Assembly: GCF_947500985.1 (NCBI RefSeq)
Contig: NZ_CANMTX010000006.1
Location: 124,001-188,000, forward strand
Direction: 5' to 3'
DNA: 64,000 nt
DNA from: an uncultured Maribacter sp.
GTDB taxonomy: Bacteria > Bacteroidota > Bacteroidia > Flavobacteriales > Flavobacteriaceae
Shown piece by piece: positions 8,269 to 16,780 of this stretch. Numbering within the stretch: position 1 is the first letter of the stretch; each line of letters starts with the position of its first letter. The notes below the pieces were generated by a model that did not search any database, was not told where the DNA came from, and worked only from the letters and a program-made list of their open reading frames with translations. Both the position numbers and the translations under genes were made by a program.

Positions 8269-11200
8269 ATGCTACACAGAACATTATATTTAGTATTATT
8301 TTTTTTATGTTTCTCAACGATCACATTATTTGCTCAAGATAACGACGGTGATTTAGTTTTGGACAACGTAGATTTAGATGATGATAATGATGGTATTTTA
8401 GATGTCAATGATTGTCAAATAGCCATTCCAAATTTTAGTTTTGAGGCCCCTGGATTCACCCCTCCATACCCCGCAGCAGACAATTGGACTATAATTGGTG
8501 GCAATGGAACTGGACTTCATAATACTGAAGCTAGTAATTATACAGCTGCACCTGATGGAACTTACTTTTTTTACATGAATACTAACCCTGGGGTTGTTGC
8601 TCAAGCTACAACAACCAATTTGGTTGGTATTTTTAGTGAAGGAGGATATCTTCTTACAGTAGCAATTGGTGATGGAATTAACAATACAAATGCTTTTAGA
8701 AATGATGCGGAAAGTATTATAGAACTGGGTTATTATGATAATTTAGGAACTTTTATAACTGTAAACTCACGTATTATTGATGGCGCTACAGAAACCATCC
8801 CTGGCTCATTTAATGATTTTGAGTTACTAACAGTATTGAATGCAGGTGACCCTGCATTAGGTCAAGGTATTTTTATAAGAATTACGCACACAGGAGCGGT
8901 TGGAGCTCAAGCTGGTAATTATGATAATATAAGATTAGAACTTGATTCAAATGGAAATGGTATTTCGAATTGTTTTGAAATCGATTCCGATGGAGATGGA
9001 ATAAACGACGTATTAGAAGCTGGATATACAGATGCAGATAATAATGGCATTTTAGATGGGGTAATAAACTTAGCGGATGGTACTATAACTGGTATAGACG
9101 GATATACTGGCAATAGAGATGATGTTGTTGACGACGCTAAAGATGGATCTATCATTTTAGATTATGATGGCGACACCTATTTAAATAAAGATGATTTAGA
9201 CGATGACAATGACGGTATTCTTGATGACAATGAATGTAATATTGTTATAACCAATAATAGTTTTGAAAATGGAGGTGCTGGTGACCCTATTACCGGGTGG
9301 TCTAACTCTAATAATGCAGGCACAATAGCTTGGGGTATTGAAATACCTACCGCCACAAATTATTATTCAATACCTGATGATAATACTATTGCCTTTATTA
9401 ACGGTAACGCTGTAATCACCTTAAATCAATCAAGTGCTGCATTTGGAATAGGAAATTATATTACTAGTCTAGAAATTGGAGATGGGATAGAAACTGACAA
9501 TCCATTTAGTAATGATGGTCAGTCGTTAATTGAAATTGGTTATGACAATGGTAGTGGTTTTCAAACTGTAAATAGCCTAACGGTAGAAAGCTATGAGACA
9601 CCTAATGGTTTATGGACAGACTTTACATTTTCCACAAATATTCCGGCCGGAAGTCCCGCTATAGGCGAAGGTATTCTAATACAAATTACACACACAGAAA
9701 ATGTAGCATTACGACAACAAGGTGGAGATTATGATCTTGTGCAAGTTCGTCAAGATAGAAACTCAAATGGCATTCCAGATTGTTTTGAAGATGATATTGA
9801 TAATGATGGCTGTGCTGATGTTATTGAAGCAGGTCATACCGACGGAGGTGGTGGAATTTTAGCAAATTCCGGTCCAAATGGAGATGGTACAGTCACTCCA
9901 ATAGGAACAGGTTATACTGGAATAAACCAAGCCGTATTAAGTAATAGCATAAATATTTGTACCGAAGATTTAGATTTTGACAATGATGGCGAAGATGACA
10001 TTGTAGATTTGGACGATGATAATGACGGTATTTTAGATAGGTATGAATGCGAAATTCCTGTACCAAATTTTAGCTTTGAAACTGATAATTTACCTGCAGA
10101 CCCTATTCAAAGTTGGCAAGTGGTTACAGGAACAAACTATGGAATAGAAACAATAGACGGAACTAATTTTACAGCTGCCCAGGAAGGTAATTCATTTGGC
10201 TTTATAAATGGTGATGGTTCCATACAATTAAACGAGGTTTGGGCTACTTATGATAGAGAAGCAACTTATATTTTAGAATTTTCAATTGGAGACCCAATTC
10301 CTTTCGCTCCTCAATTTTCCAATGATAGCCGTACTATTGTTGAACTTGGATATTCTAACGGAACAACCTTCACAGCTTTTGCCGCTGGAGATTATACTGT
10401 TGAAAGTTACGAAACACCCAACGGTACTTGGTCTAAGTTTAGTATTTCTGTACCAGTTACGACAGCATCAGCTGGTTTTGGACAAGGAGTTACTATCCGA
10501 ATAACACATGATGACACTTCATTGAATAACACCTCACAGACTACTTTTGATAATTTCATTTTAAAAATTGACACCGACGGCGATGGTGAGCCAGATTGCA
10601 CAGATTTAGATAGTGATGATGATGGTTGTTTTGATGTTGTAGAAGCTGGGCATACTGATGCTGGTGGAGGCGTCTTAGGTACTACAGTTGATGGTAACGG
10701 ATTAGTCACTGGGGCAGCTACGGGTTATACAGGTCCAAGAAACCAAATATGGGATAACACAAATAACATTACATGTAATCCCTTAGATACCGATGGAGAT
10801 TTAGTCGAAGACGGAAATTACTTTCATTATGATGCTGGCAATACTTTACAGACTAATATTGATGAAGATGATGATAATGACGGTATTTTAGATGTTGATG
10901 AGGATTGCGAACTTATAAACACAGCTTTTCTACGTCAACCATGGGATTTTGAAATACCGACAAACAATTTTCTATTAGGTGGAACCGACACTCCTTTTAC
11001 TTCCGTGGTAGATTACTGGTATACGGAAACAGGAGCAGGTGATGCTTTTGTTCATTTAGCAAATGCTGATAATTTCTTAGGACCTAATCCTGACCCCTAT
11101 AGTGTTAATTATGCAACCGATGGTACATTATTAGAAGATTTTCCTGAACCAGATGGCGCTTACGATGCATTTTTAGCTCTTCATGGTGATGTAACTATTA

Positions 11201-14200
11201 CTCAAACGGAATCTAGAATTACCTTAGAAGAAGGAACTTATATACTTACTTTAGCTGTTGGTGATGGATTAGATTATGAAGATCAATTTAGAAATGACGG
11301 GACTAGTTATATTGAAATTGGTTATGCAGATGGTGGCAACAATTTTAATCCATTAGGTTATGATTTAACTATTCTACCGGAAGAAACACCTAATGGATCA
11401 TGGACAGATTTTTCAATTAGTTACGAAATACCTGTAGGTTCTCCCGCAATAGGAAATGATATAAGAATTAGAATAACGCATACCATAGATGTAGGTTTAA
11501 ATCAACAAGCAGGAAATTATGATCATTTTAGAATTAGTCGCGACACCGATGGTGATTTAATTCCTGACTGCTTAGATTCAGATTCAGATGATGATGGTTG
11601 CCCAGACAGTATCGAGGCAGGTTACTCTGATGATGATCGGGACGGAGTATTAGGAGTTGGTGTTCCCACAGTAGACAATAATAATGGTCGCGTAACAAGT
11701 GTGGCTGGATATACTAATCTCCCATTAAACCCAGGGGTAAGAGTAGTTTCTTTACCAGCAGTAATTGACACACAACTAACAGACCCAACTGTAGTTTGTG
11801 AAGGAGAAGACGCTGTATTTACAGTGCTGGCATCAAGACCAGCCCCAAACCCAACCATAGTATATGAATGGTACGAAAGTACCGATGGCGGCACCACCTT
11901 TGTATTACTTACAGAAGTGGCTCCATACTCGGGCACAGCTACAACAGAACTTACCATTGCTGGGGTAGCAATAGCACAAGACTCTTATCAATATAGGGTT
12001 CGTGTCATGGGAGATGATAATCTTTGTTACGAAGAATCTATAGCAACCCTTAATGTAACTGCTGGACCAACAGCTATTACTCCTGTCGCCACAACAGCCA
12101 ATATTTGTGAGGGTGAAGATGCAGAGTTTACTATTACAGGTACTCCGGGAGATATCATTACATACTCCCTTGATGGCGGCACAACCAATATACCTGTAAC
12201 TTTAGATGCAACGGGAATTGAAACTATAACATCTGCTGCAGCTACTGTAGATGTGACTATGGAAATAAGTAGTGTTGAAAGTGGCACATGTACTCTTAAC
12301 CTAGTACCAGTCACTTCTGCTACGGTTACAGTAAATACAATACCTGAATTAGACTTAGCAACAGAGGGAATATGTTCAGCTGACCTTTTAACTTATGATG
12401 TTGATATACTTTTAAATGTTGGAAATATAACCGCAGTTAGTGAAGGTACTCTTTCTGGCACTACAGTTACAGGAATAACCGCAGGAAATGATTTAGTAAT
12501 CACAGTGGACAATAATGGTTGTATCAGAGATTTTACTGTAACGGCTCCAGATTGCTCTTGTCCTACTATTGATATCCCTATAAATGCAAATAACCCCTCT
12601 ATCTGCTTTGGAGCTGTTACTCCAGATGTTTCTGTAGATTTAGGAACCAATGGTGATGCCATAAATTGGTATGATGCAAGTACGGCAGGTACACTTTTAG
12701 GTAATGGAACGATTTACACAACCGGAGAAACTGTGGTTGGCACATACACGTATTATGCAGAAGCTGTTGAAACTGCTTCAGGATGTACAAGTAATAGAAT
12801 ACCAGTTACGTTGGTTATCAACCCAATGCCTATAGCTGATACCAGTTTAAACATTAATGAATGTGCCTTGTATACGCTGCCTGCATTATCTGCAGATAAC
12901 TTCTACTATACTGGGGCTGGTGCTACTGGAACCAATCTAACCGAAGGCTCAAATATTACAACTACCCAAACAGTCTATATTTATTCAGAATCGGGAACAA
13001 CACCTAACTGTTTTGATGAAAACAGTTTCTTAGTGACTATTAGCGAAACCCCCGTAATAAATTTACTTTCAGCCACTTGTAGTGCAGATTTAAACACCTA
13101 TTCTGTTCAATTTTCAAATAGTAATACGACAGCAGTTATAACAACATCTGCTGGTACAGTCAGTGGTAACAGTGTTATTGACATTCCATCAACTACAGGT
13201 TCTATTACCATCACTGCAGACAATAATGGTTGTATTGCTACTTTAACAGTTATTGCACCAGATTGTTCGTGTCCTATTATAGATGATGCCGTTAACCCAA
13301 TAAACCAAACTATATGTGAAGGTTCACCAAACCCTAACTTAGAAGTTTCTTTAGGAGCTACCGGAGATACGATTAATTGGTATACTACGGCTACAGGAGG
13401 CGCAAGTATAGCTAGTGGGCTTAACTTTACACCTACCGATTCAGCTATAGGTACGTATACGTATTATGCTGAAGCAAGTGATAGCATTACAGATTGTATT
13501 GGTGATAATAGAATTGTAGTAACCTTAACGATTGAACAAGTACCAGTAGCGGATACATTGAGCGACGTTGAAGGTTGCGAATTTTATATACTACCCAACT
13601 TAAACGCTAACAATAGCTATTACACAAGCCCAAATGGTACAGGCCAATTACTAGCTGAAGGGAGCCAAATAAATCAAAGTCAGACCATATATATCTTTGC
13701 ACAATCACCAAATAACACAGATTGTTTTTCAGAATCTGAATTTGATGTTACTATTTTAGAAAAACCAATAATAGACCTTCCTTTCGAAGTGTCACTTTGT
13801 CCCAATTCGAATGGGGTAAGCAGCGCTGTTCCTATAGGTACTGACCTAGGTACTGGTTATATTTATGACTGGACACCGAATAACGATAGCAATGGAGATG
13901 GAATAGAAGAGGCTATTTTCAATGTTACCGAACCTGGTGAATATAGCCTTAGAATATTTACTATAGGTAATACTATTAATTGTGGTGGAAGTCTGGAGTA
14001 TGTTGTTAACGTTACAGATGCCCCTTTAGCACAAAATATAGAGGTTGAAATTACAGCCGAAGGTTATGAATTAAACTCTGGTAATCGGGTTAGGGCTATT
14101 ATCAATGATGATATTTTCGCTTATACCAATTTCGAGTATAGCTTAGATAATCCCGACGGACCATACCAAGCGGATAATTTCTTTCAAAATGTGGTCGGAG

Positions 14201-14556
14201 GATTGCACACCATATTTGTTAGATCAAATCAAGGATGCGGTAGTACATTAGAAAGTGAGCCTTTTCTTATTGTAAACTATCCTACATACTTCTCACCTAA
14301 TGGAGACGGATCTAATGACACTTGGTTTCCATTAGGTTTAGCAGACCCTAATTTAACCAGCAATGTAGTTGCTGAAATATATGATAGACATGGTAAACTG
14401 GTACATTACTTAGATCCTTTCGGTGCTGGATGGGATGGAACTTATAATGGAGAATCTTTACCTGAATCTGATTATTGGTTCGTTATAGAATATACCGATG
14501 CCATAGATGACAATAGAAACATTCAGTTTAAAGGTCATTTTAGTTTGATTCGCTAG
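8269..14556 (+). CDS. Giant adhesin-like protein with TSP3-like Ca-binding repeats and type B T9SS sorting domain
   Basis: A 2095-residue secreted protein. Residues 1-22 are a signal peptide ending LFAQ. From 23 to about 1130, Asp-rich thrombospondin type 3-like stretches (DxDxDG, DDDNDGILD) alternate with four related beta-sandwich-like modules of about 170 residues, each opening with NFSFE, NSFE or WDFE. From about 1165 to 1960 there are Ig-like and immunoglobulin-fold repeats, including two long near-duplicates that start CSCP and contain NWY and GTYTYYAEA. The last 90 residues (YFSPNGDGSNDTW, YDRHGK, GWDGTYNG) are the gliding-motility-associated type B T9SS domain. It is probably exported across the outer membrane, folded by calcium and left at the surface as an adhesin or matrix protein. 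No catalytic domain was recognised. It stands as a single-gene unit between two terminators. Confidence 0.88.
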   Translation: MLHRTLYLVLFFLCFSTITLFAQDNDGDLVLDNVDLDDDNDGILDVNDCQIAIPNFSFEAPGFTPPYPAADNWTIIGGNGTGLHNTEASNYTAAPDGTYFFYMNTNPGVVAQATTTNLVGIFSEGGYLLTVAIGDGINNTNAFRNDAESIIELGYYDNLGTFITVNSRIIDGATETIPGSFNDFELLTVLNAGDPALGQGIFIRITHTGAVGAQAGNYDNIRLELDSNGNGISNCFEIDSDGDGINDVLEAGYTDADNNGILDGVINLADGTITGIDGYTGNRDDVVDDAKDGSIILDYDGDTYLNKDDLDDDNDGILDDNECNIVITNNSFENGGAGDPITGWSNSNNAGTIAWGIEIPTATNYYSIPDDNTIAFINGNAVITLNQSSAAFGIGNYITSLEIGDGIETDNPFSNDGQSLIEIGYDNGSGFQTVNSLTVESYETPNGLWTDFTFSTNIPAGSPAIGEGILIQITHTENVALRQQGGDYDLVQVRQDRNSNGIPDCFEDDIDNDGCADVIEAGHTDGGGGILANSGPNGDGTVTPIGTGYTGINQAVLSNSINICTEDLDFDNDGEDDIVDLDDDNDGILDRYECEIPVPNFSFETDNLPADPIQSWQVVTGTNYGIETIDGTNFTAAQEGNSFGFINGDGSIQLNEVWATYDREATYILEFSIGDPIPFAPQFSNDSRTIVELGYSNGTTFTAFAAGDYTVESYETPNGTWSKFSISVPVTTASAGFGQGVTIRITHDDTSLNNTSQTTFDNFILKIDTDGDGEPDCTDLDSDDDGCFDVVEAGHTDAGGGVLGTTVDGNGLVTGAATGYTGPRNQIWDNTNNITCNPLDTDGDLVEDGNYFHYDAGNTLQTNIDEDDDNDGILDVDEDCELINTAFLRQPWDFEIPTNNFLLGGTDTPFTSVVDYWYTETGAGDAFVHLANADNFLGPNPDPYSVNYATDGTLLEDFPEPDGAYDAFLALHGDVTITQTESRITLEEGTYILTLAVGDGLDYEDQFRNDGTSYIEIGYADGGNNFNPLGYDLTILPEETPNGSWTDFSISYEIPVGSPAIGNDIRIRITHTIDVGLNQQAGNYDHFRISRDTDGDLIPDCLDSDSDDDGCPDSIEAGYSDDDRDGVLGVGVPTVDNNNGRVTSVAGYTNLPLNPGVRVVSLPAVIDTQLTDPTVVCEGEDAVFTVLASRPAPNPTIVYEWYESTDGGTTFVLLTEVAPYSGTATTELTIAGVAIAQDSYQYRVRVMGDDNLCYEESIATLNVTAGPTAITPVATTANICEGEDAEFTITGTPGDIITYSLDGGTTNIPVTLDATGIETITSAAATVDVTMEISSVESGTCTLNLVPVTSATVTVNTIPELDLATEGICSADLLTYDVDILLNVGNITAVSEGTLSGTTVTGITAGNDLVITVDNNGCIRDFTVTAPDCSCPTIDIPINANNPSICFGAVTPDVSVDLGTNGDAINWYDASTAGTLLGNGTIYTTGETVVGTYTYYAEAVETASGCTSNRIPVTLVINPMPIADTSLNINECALYTLPALSADNFYYTGAGATGTNLTEGSNITTTQTVYIYSESGTTPNCFDENSFLVTISETPVINLLSATCSADLNTYSVQFSNSNTTAVITTSAGTVSGNSVIDIPSTTGSITITADNNGCIATLTVIAPDCSCPIIDDAVNPINQTICEGSPNPNLEVSLGATGDTINWYTTATGGASIASGLNFTPTDSAIGTYTYYAEASDSITDCIGDNRIVVTLTIEQVPVADTLSDVEGCEFYILPNLNANNSYYTSPNGTGQLLAEGSQINQSQTIYIFAQSPNNTDCFSESEFDVTILEKPIIDLPFEVSLCPNSNGVSSAVPIGTDLGTGYIYDWTPNNDSNGDGIEEAIFNVTEPGEYSLRIFTIGNTINCGGSLEYVVNVTDAPLAQNIEVEITAEGYELNSGNRVRAIINDDIFAYTNFEYSLDNPDGPYQADNFFQNVVGGLHTIFVRSNQGCGSTLESEPFLIVNYPTYFSPNGDGSNDTWFPLGLADPNLTSNVVAEIYDRHGKLVHYLDPFGAGWDGTYNGESLPESDYWFVIEYTDAIDDNRNIQFKGHFSLIR
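8422..11541 (+). repeat. Four diverged NSFE modules separated by Asp-rich Ca-binding linkers
   Basis: Copies lie at about 8422-8943, 9244-9747, 10060-10563 and 10936-11541. Each has the N/D-F-S/D-F-E opening, an IGDG core, a SYETPNG-like or ETIPGS-like strand, a GQG/GEG/GND turn and an ITHT-like strand. Each is followed by an Asp-rich DSDGDG or DxDxDG linker and an EAGxTD segment. They look like one duplicated unit that diverged at the protein level. Confidence 0.75.
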
Positions 14557-14578
14557 GTTTTGACCTATCATTAATAAA

Positions 14579-14614
14579 AAAAGCATCAGAATTTATCTAA
14601 ATTCTGATGCTTTT
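14579..14614. terminator. Bidirectional terminator between convergent genes
   Basis: A 17-bp perfect inverted repeat (AAAAGCATCAGAATTTA and its complement) with a 2-base centre lies between the stop codons of the genes ending at 14556 (+) and 14634 (-). A-runs on the left and T-runs on the right let it work in both directions. Confidence 0.9.
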
Positions 14615-14633
14615 AATTTTTATACTACATTAA

Positions 14634-15569
14634 TTATTTATTATAGAAAACAGCTAGCATATTCTTGACCGCATCTTTAATCGATTTCGGAAAAAACCAT
14701 GCAAGTGAATTAATCAACGTATTTCTTTCCTTATAAAATAGCTTATCAAATTCAATTTGTGGCAAAATATATTTTGGATGGCGCAGCGGAAAAGAAAGCT
14801 CATCTCGCTTATCATAATTCATAAACGGACTTTTAGAACTATGCGTAGCATCTTCTCCATATCCTATATTACTAATTAGATTGACTTCAGGAAAAATACC
14901 CAATTGATTTTGCGCAGCCAAACTATAACACCACTGATAATCCCAAGCGTTAACCAAGCCAGTTTCAATAGCTTTTACCCTTCGCTTCCAATACGTATAA
15001 TCTTTTCCTAAATAGCCACAGTTAGACAAGATAGAATCTTCATATTTTCCAGATTTCCAAACCATATCATAATCCATATTATTCCATGCTCTGCGCCATG
15101 TAGCCCAGCCCCAACATACAGAATATTGAGAAAAACAATAAGAATCATCAACCGGTATATTTCCTACTTGATTATAGCCGGAAATTAAACCTATACGTTC
15201 ATCATCTTTATATTGTTCTAATAATGTTTCGCAGAATGGAAAAAAACTTTCACTGCCTACACAATCATCTTCTAAAATAATACCTTGTTCTTCATGTTCA
15301 AAAAACCAATTAATAGCAGTATAGACTCCTGGTCCACAACCAAGATTTTTTTCTTGAAACAAGGTCTTGACCTCGCAATCCCAATCAATCGCTTTAATAA
15401 CCGCTTCACGGGTATTTTTTACCTTACTATCATCTGCCTCAACAGTCGACCTTGGACCGTCACCACAGATATACATTCTTTTTGGTTTACTTTTTTTAAT
15501 AGCCTCCAAAGATTTTAAAGCAACCTCAGTTCTATTGAAAATTATAAAAAGTATGGGTGTATCTAACAT
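14634..15569 (-). CDS. GT-A-fold glycosyltransferase (nucleotide-diphospho-sugar transferase)
   Basis: A 311-residue cytoplasmic protein. It begins with the nucleotide-sugar-binding strand PILFIIFNRT, has KNLG at 74-77 and the metal-binding EDD at 100-102, followed by SGYNQVG and a WGWATWRRAW segment. This pattern is typical of Bacteroidota glycosyltransferases related to the GNT-I/GT2 clan. It is probably a polysaccharide glycosyltransferase; donor and acceptor are unknown. It is transcribed with the deacetylase, whose stop is only 10 bases upstream. It resembles the glycosyltransferase at 22551 in motif order and spacing, so the two are probably distant paralogues. Confidence 0.75.
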   Translation of the reverse strand: MLDTPILFIIFNRTEVALKSLEAIKKSKPKRMYICGDGPRSTVEADDSKVKNTREAVIKAIDWDCEVKTLFQEKNLGCGPGVYTAINWFFEHEEQGIILEDDCVGSESFFPFCETLLEQYKDDERIGLISGYNQVGNIPVDDSYCFSQYSVCWGWATWRRAWNNMDYDMVWKSGKYEDSILSNCGYLGKDYTYWKRRVKAIETGLVNAWDYQWCYSLAAQNQLGIFPEVNLISNIGYGEDATHSSKSPFMNYDKRDELSFPLRHPKYILPQIEFDKLFYKERNTLINSLAWFFPKSIKDAVKNMLAVFYNK

Positions 15570-15579
15570 TACTTAAATT

Positions 15580-16473
15580 TTAAACTAATGACTTAGGTAA
15601 AAAATTGGTATTATAATCAAGTTCTTGGACACCTTTAATTAAAAAGTGTTTTATATGAGATAATTTCCAATCGGCAATTATTTGATCTCTTCTTAAAAAA
15701 ACAGTACTCTTATCTAGTTGACCATTACCATTTATATGACAACCTCTTGAGGCCGATATACAGGATTCATATCCATTGTCCATAACAAACTCAAACGCAG
15801 GTTTGGTAAAATTCTCAAATCTACCATAAGTATAAGCGAAGTGTTTGATAGCACCACACTTTTGAGTTAAAATAGCATCTGCCTTCAAAAAGTCTTCTTC
15901 AAACTGTTCTTGAGTCAATTGAGATACCATATCATGCTTAAACGTATGGTTACCAATTTCATGTCCTTGACTTTGTAATAACTCAACTTCTTTCCAACTC
16001 AAAAATGCAACAGGTGGCATTTCTAATTTTTCTTTACAGAAATGTTTTATTTTCTCTACATCGGTCAAACCTATACTTGCAGGGTTTACATAAAAGCAAC
16101 AACTAGCTCCAAACTTATTTAATGCTTTTGCTGCCAACATGTTATTTTGAATACCATCATCAGAACTCCAAGCTATATAAGGCTTATCTACCCTATCCGT
16201 AAGCAATCTTTCAACGGCTTCTGAATGACTAATAAACACATGATCTTTAGAAAGATATTCTAATAAGATTTCAAAATTTTCTAACTCATCTTTAAAAATA
16301 TGATGAAAGTATAAAAATTGAACCCTTGTTTTTTTTAATTTTTCTTCATCACCAAAAATGATATGTTTTAAACTTAATAAATCTAAGGTCGAAGACCTTA
16401 CACCTGCCCTAAATTTTCCATTTTGACCTTGTTTAATTTGAGCATAAGTATCAATAAGTATAGTATCTTTCAT
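15580..16473 (-). CDS. Polysaccharide deacetylase family protein (NodB/CE4)
   Basis: A 297-residue protein. The NodB region starts at about residue 98 with SSDDG (103-107) in place of the usual TFDDG; the catalytic base and metal Asp (105, 106) are kept. The metal-binding HxxxH is H176/H180 (HTFKH), and an FAYTYG segment corresponds to the substrate-groove motif. CE4 enzymes remove N- or O-acetyl groups from sugars. There is no signal peptide, so it may act on a lipid-linked or nucleotide-linked intermediate in the cytoplasm, or the export signal is not visible. It is the first gene of a minus-strand pair with its own promoter element. Confidence 0.8.
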   Translation of the reverse strand: MKDTILIDTYAQIKQGQNGKFRAGVRSSTLDLLSLKHIIFGDEEKLKKTRVQFLYFHHIFKDELENFEILLEYLSKDHVFISHSEAVERLLTDRVDKPYIAWSSDDGIQNNMLAAKALNKFGASCCFYVNPASIGLTDVEKIKHFCKEKLEMPPVAFLSWKEVELLQSQGHEIGNHTFKHDMVSQLTQEQFEEDFLKADAILTQKCGAIKHFAYTYGRFENFTKPAFEFVMDNGYESCISASRGCHINGNGQLDKSTVFLRRDQIIADWKLSHIKHFLIKGVQELDYNTNFLPKSLV

Positions 16474-16780
16474 TTAAGACAATTTCATTCTCCAAAGATA
16501 GTTTTAATATTATTTTCTCTAGATCATAATTATAAACTAGTTATCGTTTTTAAAATTGTATTAATCCGATGAAATAACATCTAAATGTTAAAAAGTAAGT
16601 AGTTTAACGAAAATGCTTAATTGTAAACATCCAAACGGTCTTTTAGAACGTTTAATCTTAAAAGATATATTTTTTGTGCATTTCATCGAATAAAAGAGTT
16701 TTTAATCGGCAAATTCAATAAAAAGTTGAATTTTTGAAATGAGAAAGAAAAAACATTAACCCAATTCACCTACTTTACCT
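16474..16780. other. Intergenic region between divergent genes (307 bases)
   Basis: AT-rich, with no coding signal. It holds the -7 element for the minus-strand deacetylase (16493-16500) and an 8-bp AT-only hairpin at 16711-16733 (AAATTCAA with TTGAATTT), 47 bases before the lipoprotein start. I see no exact TAnnTTTG for the plus-strand gene. Confidence 0.5.
16493..16500 (-). promoter_or_regulatory. -7 element TATCTTTG for the deacetylase-glycosyltransferase pair
   Basis: An exact TAnnTTTG match on the minus strand, 19 bases before the ATG at 16473, so the leader would be about 12 bases. No TTG-type -33 box is seen at the usual spacing. Confidence 0.5.

Noticed and set aside
11622..11957. 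Antisense open frame inside the 2095-residue adhesin gene.
   Set aside because: Lies wholly within a well-supported coding region, with Ser/Thr/Val-rich composition typical of shadows.
16677..16689. The 13-mer TGCATTTCATCGA occurs here and again at 45529-45541, both in upstream intergenic regions.
   Set aside because: In 64 kb of AT-rich DNA many 13-mers repeat by chance, the distances to the start codons differ, and the flanks do not match. No regulatory claim is justified.
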